From Brevibacillus brevis NBRC 100599 (lineage in GTDB: Bacteria; Bacillota; Bacilli; Brevibacillales; Brevibacillaceae), in assembly GCF_000010165.1 (NCBI RefSeq), contig NC_012491.1:2859501-2923500 (forward strand): a DNA stretch of 64,000 bases, written 5' to 3'. Within the stretch, counting starts at the first letter, position 1. Each line of letters begins with the position of its first letter. The translations under genes were made by a program, and so were the position numbers. Positions 1-7,971 of this stretch are shown piece after piece. The notes beneath the pieces are model-generated. The model saw nothing but the letters and a program-made list of their open reading frames with translations, had not been told where the DNA came from and made no database searches.

Positions 1-645
1 ATGCTCAAATTCATCGATACGCTTTTCTTCTGTATAGATGAGGATCGATTCTACTTCGTCAAATACGAACTGATCCGTATGAGTACCTTCACCACGCAAG
101 CGTCCCAGCACATTCTGGATAAAGCTGTCTCGCTCGACCATATAGAATAAAATGTTCAGTTGATTGGCTTGTACCGTACCGGTTGCATCCCAGTCCCACG
201 TATCAAAGGCACGAACCAGCTCCACATAGTCAGAGAGAACGCCTGTAGGAGTCAGATATCCCAGGCTTACCAGATAATCATAATAAAGGCTCGTAGCCGA
301 AGTCTTTTTCCCTGATTCTTCCGTAATAACCTTTGCCCATTCGTACGTGGAAGCCAACGGTAAGGCAGTTGGGTGATGATCGATCAAGACAAATACATGT
401 CCCTGATCGACCTTTTTCTGAATGAGCGATCCGACCTCGTTATTGACACTTACATCGGTAATCACGACATACATATCGGGGGTAAGCTCTTCTTCGAGAA
501 ACTTTTGAACTTCTTGATTGACAGTGTAAGGAGTCACTCCGCGGTAATCGACTTCTTGATTGGAGAAAGCAATTTGACTCAGGATTGCACAAGATACGCC
601 ATCCAGGTCCTTATCACTGAAATGAATGATTTTTTGATGAGTCAT
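1..645 (-). CDS. DHH-family phosphoesterase, C-terminus cut by window edge
   Basis: Reading the minus strand from the ATG at 645 gives 215 codons open to base 1 with no stop, so the gene continues past the left edge. The protein begins MTHQKIIHFSDKDLDGVSCA; this FSDxDxDGxxxA segment and a later LIDHHPTAL segment (about residue 90) are the metal-binding motifs of DHH phosphoesterases (NrnA/RecJ-like superfamily). Members usually hydrolyse short oligonucleotides, cyclic dinucleotide products or related phosphodiesters in the cytosol. A good ribosome binding site (AAGGAGAT on the minus strand, 650-657) supports this start. The exact substrate cannot be told from the N-terminal part alone. The plus-strand reading frame over the same bases is only an antisense shadow. 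Confidence 0.85.
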   Translation of the reverse strand, partial: MTHQKIIHFSDKDLDGVSCAILSQIAFSNQEVDYRGVTPYTVNQEVQKFLEEELTPDMYVVITDVSVNNEVGSLIQKKVDQGHVFVLIDHHPTALPLASTYEWAKVITEESGKKTSATSLYYDYLVSLGYLTPTGVLSDYVELVRAFDTWDWDATGTVQANQLNILFYMVERDSFIQNVLGRLRGEGTHTDQFVFDEVESILIYTEEKRIDEFEH

Positions 646-751
646 GAAGTATCTCCTTATAAAATGAGTCCGTCGTCCAAATGGTACTGCCTTCTCTCAT
701 CTTTCCCATTCATGATGGCTTGCTTGCACGAAGACAAGAATTGGTGATTAT

Positions 752-780
752 TTGCAAGGTTAATTTTATTGTAATATAAT
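752..780 (+). promoter_or_regulatory. sigma-A type promoter for the lipoprotein gene
   Basis: TTGCAA (752-757), a 17-bp spacer and a perfect TATAAT (775-780) lie 92 bp before the lipoprotein start codon, in the intergenic space divergent from the DHH gene. Seen by eye; no transcript data. Confidence 0.6.
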
Positions 781-871
781 GCTTTGGTCAAAAGCACTCC
801 ACATCTCGTTCAACCACACGGGCGTGTTCGCGTATAAAAGTGGAGAGAATATGTAAAAGGTGGTCCTCAAC

Positions 872-1447
872 ATGAAAAAGTCAGCATTGATCCCAGCTGC
901 ACTCCTGCTAGCAGTCCTTACTGCTTGCGGTAACACTCAGCCTACAGAGCAACCAACAAATCAAAATCAATCGACAACTGGCACCCAACAGCCAGCGGGT
1001 GAAGCAACTACGCAAAAACCTGAAGAAGCGAAAAAAGAAGAGCAACAGGTGATCGCTGCTCCACAAGAAATCGTAGTATACAAGCAAGGGGAAAAAACAT
1101 CCCTGAAGCCAGAAGATGACAAGTTCAAGGAAATTCTTGCGCTCATGAACAAACGTTTTGAAACACCTGCGGACTCGATGCGTTTTGACGAGAGCACCCA
1201 AGCGGTGGAGAAGGACAAGAAAGAGGCTTTGGCAGTTGAATTCAACTACGCTGAAGTAACGACAAACACTTTGCCAGCGACTGTTCATACAGATAACAAA
1301 ACAGAAGTAAAGGCGAAGACACTATTCTTCGTATTGAGCGGAGACAACAAAAACCATATGTTTGATTCAGAAGATGGGAAGGCTTATGGAACGGCACCGT
1401 TGCATTTGACCGAATCCACTGAACTGACCGAGCTGTTGAATAAGTAA
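872..1447 (+). CDS. small secreted lipoprotein, function unknown
   Basis: This 191-aa protein starts at ATG 872, which is preceded by AAAAGGTGG; an in-frame GTG at 860 would put the ribosome binding site inside the gene. Residues 1-22 are a lipoprotein signal peptide with a lipobox (LLAVLTAC|GNT), so the mature protein is predicted to be lipid-anchored on the outer face of the membrane. A Gln/Thr/Glu/Lys-rich low-complexity linker (about residues 23-65) leads to a globular domain of about 120 residues containing motifs such as YKQGEKTSL and LFFVLSGDNKNHMFD. I do not recognise the family. It stands alone with its own promoter and terminator. Confidence 0.8.
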   Translation: MKKSALIPAALLLAVLTACGNTQPTEQPTNQNQSTTGTQQPAGEATTQKPEEAKKEEQQVIAAPQEIVVYKQGEKTSLKPEDDKFKEILALMNKRFETPADSMRFDESTQAVEKDKKEALAVEFNYAEVTTNTLPATVHTDNKTEVKAKTLFFVLSGDNKNHMFDSEDGKAYGTAPLHLTESTELTELLNK

Positions 1448-1458
1448 GCGAACGAGCC

Positions 1459-1487
1459 AGACTGTCGAGCAACCGGCAGTCTTTTTT
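1459..1487 (+). terminator. Rho-independent terminator after lipoprotein gene
   Basis: The stem AGACTG...CAGTCT is followed by TTTTTT, 11 nt after the lipoprotein stop codon. Confidence 0.75.
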
Positions 1488-1506
1488 CTATCCATACTGC
1501 CTGATC

Positions 1507-1547
1507 AAAGAAAACCCTCTTGATCTTTGGTCAATCGATCAAGAGGG
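1507..1547 (-). terminator. terminator of the ArsR/AHSA1 operon
   Basis: An 11-bp perfect stem (CCCTCTTGATC / GATCAAGAGGG, arms 1515-1525 and 1537-1547) is followed on the minus strand by TTTTCTTT. It lies just downstream of the minus-strand ArsR gene. Confidence 0.8.
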
Positions 1548-1567
1548 AAGGCATGACAAACTATTTC

Positions 1568-1933
1568 CTATTTTTGATCTGGTTCCGACTGCAAGACAGT
1601 TAACGTCGTATCTCCATCGGTCTCCACCAGGTGCTTCAACATAGACAGCTTATTGTTCCAAAACTGCTCGTAAAAGGAAAGCCACTGTTTTACTTCTGTC
1701 AGGGGACCGGGATGCAAACGATAGATCTTCTCACGACCAACCTTATGTCCCGTAACCAAGTCTGCGTCAGCAAGTATATGAAGATGCTTGACTACAGCCG
1801 TTCGGCTTATGGGGAAATGAGAGGTAATTGCTGAGATCGGCAATTCGTTTTCAGCAAGCAAGCGAAGCACCTCTCGACGAGTAGGGTCAGCGATCGCTTG
1901 AAATACATCAACCTTTTCTGCTGAGGCAGACAT
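1568..1933 (-). CDS. ArsR-family winged-helix repressor
   Basis: This 121-aa protein has a classic ArsR core: FQAIADPTRREVLRLLAENE (about residues 10-29) followed by a recognition helix region SRTAVVKHLHILADADLV and a wing (HKVGREKIYRLHPGPL). No metal-binding cysteine pair is visible, so it is more like the non-metal ArsR regulators that travel with SRPBCC/AHSA1 proteins. Its start codon directly abuts the stop of the upstream AHSA1 gene (1934), so the two are co-transcribed and probably translationally coupled. It is a likely autoregulator acting on the repeated element at 2398-2449. Confidence 0.88.
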   Translation of the reverse strand: MSASAEKVDVFQAIADPTRREVLRLLAENELPISAITSHFPISRTAVVKHLHILADADLVTGHKVGREKIYRLHPGPLTEVKQWLSFYEQFWNNKLSMLKHLVETDGDTTLTVLQSEPDQK

Positions 1934-2368
1934 TTAGCCTTCCACAACCTTTTTCAGACGCTCATGAACAATACCAACCCAACCCTGATTCATCTTCTCG
2001 CGAATCATTGCGCTCTTCGCGTTTGCTTTTTCGATGATCTCATCTGCAGCTTTCCATCCACCATGAATGAGGGTAAACTCCGTTTTATCTCCCAGGTCTT
2101 TTAAAAGAAAAGAGACAACCCAACCGTCTGTATCCCAAGCAAAAGAAAGGCGATGTGGTGCTTCTACTTCCAGCACTTTGCATGGAGAAGGGCCAAAAGG
2201 GGATTGGATATGAAACTCATGACCAACTACAGGCTGAAAGTCATTTGGCATAAACCAAGCTGAGATGGCTTCCGCAGTGGATACCTTCTCCCATACCTTT
2301 TGAATAGGGGCGTCGAAAACGATGGTTTGCTTAATATCTTCTACGGTTTGTTGATTGTTCTGTTCCAC
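1934..2368 (-). CDS. SRPBCC/AHSA1-domain protein
   Basis: The 144-aa product fits the AHSA1-like (START/SRPBCC) fold over its whole length. It opens with [20 protein letters not shown], then has the family's WF-MP segment ([19 protein letters not shown]), a central strand pair ([17 protein letters not shown]) and a C-terminal helix ending [14 protein letters not shown]. Such proteins form hydrophobic ligand-binding cavities and are commonly paired with ArsR regulators; the ligand is unknown. It is the first gene of a two-gene minus-strand operon, with ArsR placed second, the reverse of the more usual order. Confidence 0.85.
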   Translation of the reverse strand: MEQNNQQTVEDIKQTIVFDAPIQKVWEKVSTAEAISAWFMPNDFQPVVGHEFHIQSPFGPSPCKVLEVEAPHRLSFAWDTDGWVVSFLLKDLGDKTEFTLIHGGWKAADEIIEKANAKSAMIREKMNQGWVGIVHERLKKVVEG

Positions 2369-2397
2369 GATAAAATCTCTCCGTTTCGTAGTGAAAA

Positions 2398-2449
2398 ATA
2401 TAACACCTTTTGGTTTTGCTTTTATGATGATATAACACCTTTTGGTTTT
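2398..2449. promoter_or_regulatory. tandem 20-bp operator-like direct repeat
   Basis: ATATAACACCTTTTGGTTTT occurs twice, identically, at 2398-2417 and 2430-2449, 32 bp apart start to start (about three helical turns). Each copy contains an imperfect palindrome AACACCTTTTGGTT. The repeats lie 30-80 bp upstream of the AHSA1-ArsR operon, where its promoter must be. Probable ArsR binding sites (inference). Confidence 0.6.
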
Positions 2450-2619
2450 ATGTAAATGGTATTTTCCCCCTAACTCATGAAAGATATTCGGTGAGGAGTG
2501 CGCGAAAAATGTGCGAATGTGCTCCTATCTTGCATGAAAAGGGTATAATAAATTGGCAAAATGTATCATGCGTACAATTACCTCCATGCAAATAACGTCA
2601 ATCGATAAAAGGAGATACA

Positions 2620-4095
2620 ATGACTGACAAAAAACCAACAATCGAACCAGGATGGAACTTCGATAACAGCTATACAACGCTGCCAAAATCGTTTTTTTCT
2701 AGGCTCAATCCACCGCCAGTACGTTCGCCAAAGCTTGCCATTCTCAATGAACGTTTGGCAAAATCACTAGGGCTGAATGTCGAAGCTCTGCAAAGCGAAG
2801 AAGTCATAGCCATGCTCGCGGGTAACAAAACCCCGGAAGGCGCAATGCCTCTCGCTCAAGCATATGCGGGGCATCAGTTTGGCCATTTTACTATGCTAGG
2901 CGACGGTCGTGCTCTCCTGCTTGGTGAGCAGATTACGCCTACAGGCGAGCGCTTCGATATCCAACTGAAAGGTTCAGGCAGAACACCTTATTCACGCGGC
3001 GGCGATGGTAGAGCAGCCCTTGGCCCGATGCTGCGCGAATACATCATTAGCGAGGCCATGCATGGGCTCGGAATTCCTACGACTCGCAGCCTTGCAGTAG
3101 TGACAACCGGCGAGTCTGTCTATCGCGAATCCGAGCTGCCTGGTGCCATTTTGACGCGTGTCGCAGCCAGTCATATCAGAGTAGGCACGTTCCAATTCGC
3201 GGCAAGATTTTGTTCCATAGAAGATCTCCGCGCGTTAGCTGATTACACATTGCAAAGACATTTTCCAGAGATCGAGACAGAAGAAAACCGCTATCTCCTC
3301 CTACTAAAAGGGGTCATCCAGCGTCAGGCAGCGTTGATTGCCAAGTGGCAGCTTGTGGGCTTTATCCATGGGGTCATGAACACCGACAACATGGCGATCA
3401 GTGGCGAAACCATTGATTACGGCCCTTGCGCTTTCATGGACACCTATGATCCTGCAACGGTATTTAGCTCTATTGACGTTCAGGGCCGCTATGCTTACGG
3501 AAATCAGCCGTACATTGCTGTCTGGAATCTTTCTCGTTTTGCGGAAAGCTTATTGCCGTTGCTGCATGAAAATGAAGCGCAGGCAGTGAAAATAGCCGAA
3601 GATGTCCTTGCCGAATTTAGCAAGCTGTACCATAGCAATTGGCTCACAGGAATGCGGGCAAAGCTCGGTTTGTTTAACGAAGAGGAGCAAGACGAAGCGT
3701 TGATCGAGGGTTTGCTCAACATGATGAAGGAGCACCGTGCAGATTATACGAATACATTTCGTGCTCTCACGCTTAATCAACCAGAAGAGACTGTGCTGTT
3801 TGGCACGAGCGAATTCACGGAATGGCATGAGCAGTGGAAAGCACGACTAACGAGACAGCCAGAAGACACCGACGCGGTACAACAGGGAATGAAAAAGAAC
3901 AACCCGGCAGTCATTCCGCGGAACCATCGGGTAGAAGAAGCATTGGAAGCAGCATGGAAAGAGGGGGACTACACGGTGATGGAACGGCTCCTGACAGTCC
4001 TTTCTGATCCCTATGCGTACACGCCTGAACAGGTAGAATACACGACTTTACCAGCGGAATCAGCACGTCCTTACCAAACGTTTTGCGGTACCTGA
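2620..4095 (+). CDS. selO: SelO family protein adenylyltransferase (YdiU/UPF0061)
   Basis: This 491-aa protein covers the full length expected for SelO, a kinase-fold enzyme that transfers AMP rather than phosphate to Ser/Thr/Tyr of protein targets. Hallmarks are [19 protein letters not shown] (about residues 86-104), [19 protein letters not shown] (about 114-132), the catalytic-loop region HGVMNTDN (about 250) and the metal-binding DYGPCAFMD (about 266). The C-terminus ends YQTFCGT, with Cys at the position that is selenocysteine in animal SelO. An AAAAGGAGATACA ribosome binding site precedes the ATG. It is monocistronic, with a terminator immediately after it. The physiological target here is unknown. 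Confidence 0.93.
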   Translation: MTDKKPTIEPGWNFDNSYTTLPKSFFSRLNPPPVRSPKLAILNERLAKSLGLNVEALQSEEVIAMLAGNKTPEGAMPLAQAYAGHQFGHFTMLGDGRALLLGEQITPTGERFDIQLKGSGRTPYSRGGDGRAALGPMLREYIISEAMHGLGIPTTRSLAVVTTGESVYRESELPGAILTRVAASHIRVGTFQFAARFCSIEDLRALADYTLQRHFPEIETEENRYLLLLKGVIQRQAALIAKWQLVGFIHGVMNTDNMAISGETIDYGPCAFMDTYDPATVFSSIDVQGRYAYGNQPYIAVWNLSRFAESLLPLLHENEAQAVKIAEDVLAEFSKLYHSNWLTGMRAKLGLFNEEEQDEALIEGLLNMMKEHRADYTNTFRALTLNQPEETVLFGTSEFTEWHEQWKARLTRQPEDTDAVQQGMKKNNPAVIPRNHRVEEALEAAWKEGDYTVMERLLTVLSDPYAYTPEQVEYTTLPAESARPYQTFCGT

Positions 4096-4108
4096 TAGCA
4101 CGCAATCA

Positions 4109-4146
4109 GAGTCCAACGATCTTTTACACGTTGGACTCTTTTTTCA
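4109..4146 (+). terminator. terminator after selO
   Basis: The 10-bp perfect stem GAGTCCAACG/CGTTGGACTC is followed by CTTTTTTTC. Confidence 0.85.
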
Positions 4147-4200
4147 TACGTCCGCTCTGCGCTAAAATATGGAAAGCTGAAGAAAAAGGAGAATCCCTTT

Positions 4201-5019
4201 ATGGATAAAAAAGCAAAGCAAATCTTGATGAAGACATTTTGGAGCAGCAACGGCTGGAAGAGTCGCCCATACGATTTTTCGGGAGCAGATTTTGAATACG
4301 CAAAAAGCAAAGGTCTCATGTTTGACCCGCTAACGATCAGTCACGAGGAATGCATAGATAACATCATTGCTTTGCATGAAAAAGTGACCAAAGAGCAAGT
4401 TGCCATAGCCTTTTTACACAGTCTCTCGACGCGAAAGGTGTATCTGCGCAGCGCCTTGTCTAGTTGGTCCTTGACGGAGCATTTGACGGCTCATACGTTT
4501 GAAAGTAATGCAGGGAAGTATACAAATCCAGAAAACGGTACCTATTTTGCCATGTACGGGGACTGCCATAAATGCGACCGTTACTATATTGCTGGGCGAG
4601 AGCTATATACCGACGAAGATTTGAATGTCCTGAATTTTGAAAGAATCAAGTGGGGCGGCATTCGCCTGAACTATCTACCGTACCTCATGCTTGATCTGGA
4701 GCTAGTGAGCAAAGAAGACAATCTTACGGTACAGGAAGAAGATGTAGCCATCCTCCGTCAGGTGCTAGCCATCATCGCCAGCAGTGAACCAACCGATGCC
4801 GCTCGTCAACTGGAGAAGCGCCTCCAGGGTGTTTTTCCATCTAGCAAGAACGAACGGGATGTCTTCATGGAAATTCTTGCATCCGCTGGGATCTTGGCTC
4901 CAAGCAAGGACAGACCAGGACGTGGCGGGAAGAATGACTTTTTCGCCGTCGTGAACTGGCGGGGGGAAGATAGCTATTCCGAGCAAGCTGTCCAGAACTT
5001 CTTTGGTCCGTGGCTGTAA
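4201..5019 (+). CDS. conserved hypothetical protein, 272 aa
   Basis: The start ATG at 4201 follows AAAAAGGAGAATCCCTTT, a good ribosome binding site. The protein is soluble, with no signal peptide or membrane segments. A CxxC pair (YGDCHKCDRYYI, about residue 122) sits in the middle and the C-terminus is rich in Gly/Arg/Asp (DRPGRGGKNDFFAVVNWRGE). I do not recognise the family. It is separated by 110 bp and a promoter-like element from the kinase-HD gene, so it need not belong to that operon, although both lie on the same strand without an intervening terminator. Confidence 0.75.
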   Translation: MDKKAKQILMKTFWSSNGWKSRPYDFSGADFEYAKSKGLMFDPLTISHEECIDNIIALHEKVTKEQVAIAFLHSLSTRKVYLRSALSSWSLTEHLTAHTFESNAGKYTNPENGTYFAMYGDCHKCDRYYIAGRELYTDEDLNVLNFERIKWGGIRLNYLPYLMLDLELVSKEDNLTVQEEDVAILRQVLAIIASSEPTDAARQLEKRLQGVFPSSKNERDVFMEILASAGILAPSKDRPGRGGKNDFFAVVNWRGEDSYSEQAVQNFFGPWL

Positions 5020-5047
5020 AGAACGGAAAATCTAGGAACAAAGAAGG

Positions 5048-5076
5048 GTGCCATCCATACGCGAAGTGTGTATAAT
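5048..5076 (+). promoter_or_regulatory. probable sigma-A promoter of the kinase-HD/RNA ligase operon
   Basis: GTGCCA (5048-5053, four of six bases match TTGACA), a 17-bp spacer and TATAAT (5071-5076) lie 54 bp before the start codon. Confidence 0.45.
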
Positions 5077-5129
5077 ATTGGAAAAGCATGTCGAATAATT
5101 TGTTTTCATTGAAAGGAGGTGAGATATAA

Positions 5130-6092
5130 GTGAAAAAGAAATTAATCGTCCTGTCAGGCATTGCGGGCAGTGGCAAAAGCAAGTGGGCGCAAGAAATTGC
5201 CAAAAAGGAACGAGCTATCATCGTGTCTACGGATGAAATTCGCCAGAACTTATTCGGTGATGAGCGAAAACAAAAAAAGTCGGCGCAAGTATTTTTTGAG
5301 GTTTATTCGAAAATCGCAACGGAGCTGGCGAATGGAAGGAATGTCATCTTAGACGCAACCAATATTGACAGAGAGAAGAGAATGAAGGTCCTGGCCAAAT
5401 TTCCCGATGTCCAGAAGGAATGCTATTACGTCGATGTTCCCTATTCCGTTTGCCTAGAGCGCAATAAATCCCGAAAGAGAACCGTGGACGAATACATCTT
5501 GGCGAAGATGCGGAAAAACTTCCATTTTCCCATCAAGAATGAAGGCTGGGATCACATTCATCTCTTGCACGAGCCAGTTCCATATGACATTGAAAAAGAA
5601 GAGTTCGTTCAATTGCTTCAAAACGAACCCTCCTATGAAGAGCTGTTCGACAGGCTGAATGCCATTCCGATCTTCAAAGAGATGTATCAATTTAATCAGG
5701 AAAACCCTTATCATCAGTACCCTTTGTGCAAGCATACCTATCATGTTTTCGATTATGTAAACGCCTTTTACACGGAAGATGACAAATTTCTCATGCAAGT
5801 GGTCGCCTTGTTTCACGATACAGGAAAACCATTTTGCAAAACCTACAAGCCGATGAAAGGCCATTACTCCTACTTCGGACATGAGCATGTATCTGCACAA
5901 ATTGCTTGCCATTTCTTAAAAGAATTAGGATTCGACGATGATTTTATTTTCGAAGTCGTCAACTTGATTCAAATGCACATGAAGATTAACTACGGAACGC
6001 AGCAAGATATTTCCGAGATTTATCATTTATTGGGCGAAGAGTACCTGTGGAAGCTGTACTTCTTCAAGGAAGGAGATGCTTATGCCAAATAA
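5130..6092 (+). CDS. polynucleotide kinase fused to HD phosphohydrolase (Pnk-HD)
   Basis: This 320-aa bifunctional protein starts at GTG 5130 behind a very strong GAAAGGAGGTGA. Residues 1-160 are a P-loop kinase of the polynucleotide kinase type: Walker A GIAGSGKSK (about 10-18), STDEIRQNLFGD (acceptor/Asp region), ILDATNIDREKR (Walker-B-like segment typical of Pnk) and an Arg-rich lid RNKSRKRTVDEY. Residues 190-320 are an HD phosphohydrolase: KHTYHVFDYV, ALFHDTGKP (the HD pair), FGHEHVSAQIA and IQMHMK supply the metal ligands. By analogy with HD-Pnk enzymes, the kinase would phosphorylate 5'-OH RNA ends and the HD domain would remove 2',3'-cyclic or 3'-phosphates. The stop lies 14 bp before an RNA ligase gene, so the pair looks like an RNA break-healing-and-sealing operon (inference). 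Confidence 0.82.
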   Translation: MKKKLIVLSGIAGSGKSKWAQEIAKKERAIIVSTDEIRQNLFGDERKQKKSAQVFFEVYSKIATELANGRNVILDATNIDREKRMKVLAKFPDVQKECYYVDVPYSVCLERNKSRKRTVDEYILAKMRKNFHFPIKNEGWDHIHLLHEPVPYDIEKEEFVQLLQNEPSYEELFDRLNAIPIFKEMYQFNQENPYHQYPLCKHTYHVFDYVNAFYTEDDKFLMQVVALFHDTGKPFCKTYKPMKGHYSYFGHEHVSAQIACHFLKELGFDDDFIFEVVNLIQMHMKINYGTQQDISEIYHLLGEEYLWKLYFFKEGDAYAK

Positions 6093-6106
6093 GGAGGTGA
6101 ATAACG

Positions 6107-6745
6107 TTGTTGAAAAAATATCCGAGAACCTTTCATTTACCCTGGTCAAGAAGTAGAACCGACGATGATAAAATCTTGCGAACGGTTAGTCATTTCGAGG
6201 GAAAAGAAGTAGTCGTGACAGAAAAGCTGGATGGAGAAAATACCACGCTGTACCGAAACTATATCCATGCACGGTCACTCGATAGCAAAGATCACGCGTC
6301 CAGGCATTGGGTAAAGATGCTGCACGGGACGATTTCGTTTCATATCCCGGAAGGCTGGCGAGTTTGTGGGGAAAATGTATATGCGCTGCACTCCATCTAT
6401 TACGGACATCTAACGAGCTATTTTTACGTGTTTTCGATCTGGAATGAAAACAATGAATGCTTGTCGTGGGATGAAACGGTAGAATGGGCCGAACTACTTG
6501 GCTTGGAAACAGCACCTGTCTTATACAGAGGGATTTGGAAGGAAGAGACCGTAAAAAGTTGCTACACCAAACAATCTGTCTTCGGTGGAGAGCAGGAGGG
6601 GTACGTTGTACGAGTAGCGGAGAGGTTTCCGTACGAAGATTTTAAACACTCTGCCGCCAAGTTTGTGCGCAAGAATCATGTGCAAACCGACCAGCATTGG
6701 TTATCGAAGCCAGTCGTTCCGAATGGGATAGCACAAACCTATTAA
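6107..6745 (+). CDS. RNA ligase family protein (nucleotidyltransferase fold)
   Basis: The 212-aa product starts at TTG 6107 behind AAGGAGGTGAATAACG, only 14 bp after the kinase-HD gene. Motif I of covalent nucleotidyltransferases is clear: VVVTEKLDGENTTLY (about residues 34-48), where the Lys of KLDGEN would be adenylylated. Further ligase motifs are visible: HARSLDSKDH (the Arg of motif Ia), VCGENVYALHSI (motif III-like), GGEQEGYVVRV (motif IV, EGxVVR) and AAKFVRKNH (motif V, K-x-V-R-K). The size fits a minimal ligase catalytic core without an added C-terminal domain. Predicted role: ATP-dependent sealing of 3'-OH/5'-P RNA ends produced by the partner enzyme. The RNA substrate is unknown; tRNA anticodon-loop breaks are the commonest precedent. 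Confidence 0.85.
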   Translation: MLKKYPRTFHLPWSRSRTDDDKILRTVSHFEGKEVVVTEKLDGENTTLYRNYIHARSLDSKDHASRHWVKMLHGTISFHIPEGWRVCGENVYALHSIYYGHLTSYFYVFSIWNENNECLSWDETVEWAELLGLETAPVLYRGIWKEETVKSCYTKQSVFGGEQEGYVVRVAERFPYEDFKHSAAKFVRKNHVQTDQHWLSKPVVPNGIAQTY

Positions 6746-6868
6746 AGACTTTTGAATAGAAGGGAATGAGGACGATGTAATTTGCTAAGTGGTATTGACC
6801 GTCTACTAGAGTATCCAAATTTCATTTTGGCTATTGTTAAGACAGTCAAGATATGGGAGGCACGAGAG

Positions 6869-7942
6869 ATGAGTGAAGAAATGAACGAAGAAATGATGTC
6901 AGCGGGCTGGGATGCCATTGATCAGGAGATGAGAAAGATTTATGGAGAGCAGGAGCCCAAGCATTACGGCACGCTTATCTCGTATGCGCTGGGTGGAAAC
7001 GATCCATTGGATGGAATAAGCGCCTATATATCGGACGAGCCTAACCCGCATTGGCATTTTGTCACGTATGGATTTACCGAATTGTATGAAAAAGAGTCCG
7101 AGAATGAAGAAGAAAGCGGTTTTGGCTTTGAATTGACGTTTCGATTGGCACGAAAGGACGACGAGGAAGAACCGCCTGCCTGGGCGCTGAATTTGCTTCA
7201 AAATATGGGGCGTTACGTCTTCAACACGGGCAATGTGTTTCAAGCAGGTGATCATTTGGATGCAAACGGTCCGATATGCTTGGGCGCCGATACCCAACTG
7301 ACTGCGCTCGCTTTTGTGACAGATCCACAGCTTGCCGAAATGGATACGCCGAATGGGCGGGTGCAATTTTTGCAAATGGTTGGGATCACAGGTGATGAAC
7401 TCGATGCGATGATGGCTTGGAATACTCGTGGCGTACTTCAATCTGGCTTGCCGTACATGCCTTTCTACATAACCGATCTCGAGCGGGATTCTCTCCTTCG
7501 CCATTCTACGGTAACTGATGCTGTTCAAAAAGGAATGGAACAAGAAGGCTCCAGCACTGCTTATTTGTTCGTCAGCCAGCTTGGATGGGAGCCAGGAAAA
7601 AATGGCTTCTTGAAAAAAACGCCTTCGACCTTGAGGCTGGGAGCTAAGCAAGCGGAAGTCATCGGAAAAATTCTCCGCGGACGTATGCGCAAAGGGGAAA
7701 GCCTGAGCCTTGTGGGACCTGATGTCCGCGTTGTATTTGAGGCAGGAGAGAAGCCAGCGTGTATTCCAGGAGAGGACGTCATTCGATTTGTTCTCGATGA
7801 TGCGACAACGCTTGCGCTTACCAAGCAGTTGCTTCCAAAGGAAAGCAGCTTTGAGATTCCTTCCCTGAAAGGAATTGCCATTAATATTGTGAAAACCAAT
7901 ATTACCGATAGCGAGGGCAATGTCGTCAAAGTCATCGGTTAA
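6869..7942 (+). CDS. SUFU-domain (suppressor of fused-like) protein
   Basis: The 357-aa protein is started at ATG 6869, preceded by GGGAGG; an upstream in-frame start at 6782 lacks a ribosome binding site. Residues 10-200 match the bacterial SUFU domain: HYGTLISYALGGNDPLDGIS, HWHFVTYGFTELYEK, GFGFELTFRLAR, PPAWALNLLQNMGRYVF and GNVFQAGDHLDANGPI are typical of the family. The C-terminal 150 residues are an additional, unassigned region. Bacterial SUFU proteins occur in polymorphic toxin immunity and stress settings, but here no toxin gene is evident nearby. It is followed after 29 bp by a large unknown protein, probably in the same operon. Confidence 0.85.
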   Translation: MSEEMNEEMMSAGWDAIDQEMRKIYGEQEPKHYGTLISYALGGNDPLDGISAYISDEPNPHWHFVTYGFTELYEKESENEEESGFGFELTFRLARKDDEEEPPAWALNLLQNMGRYVFNTGNVFQAGDHLDANGPICLGADTQLTALAFVTDPQLAEMDTPNGRVQFLQMVGITGDELDAMMAWNTRGVLQSGLPYMPFYITDLERDSLLRHSTVTDAVQKGMEQEGSSTAYLFVSQLGWEPGKNGFLKKTPSTLRLGAKQAEVIGKILRGRMRKGESLSLVGPDVRVVFEAGEKPACIPGEDVIRFVLDDATTLALTKQLLPKESSFEIPSLKGIAINIVKTNITDSEGNVVKVIG

Positions 7943-7971
7943 GGTGTTTTGGCAAGGAGGAGAGTCAGTCA

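Noticed and set aside
373-747. Plus-strand frame of 124 codons near the left edge
   Set aside because: It is antisense to the DHH phosphoesterase on the minus strand, which has clear motifs and a ribosome binding site.
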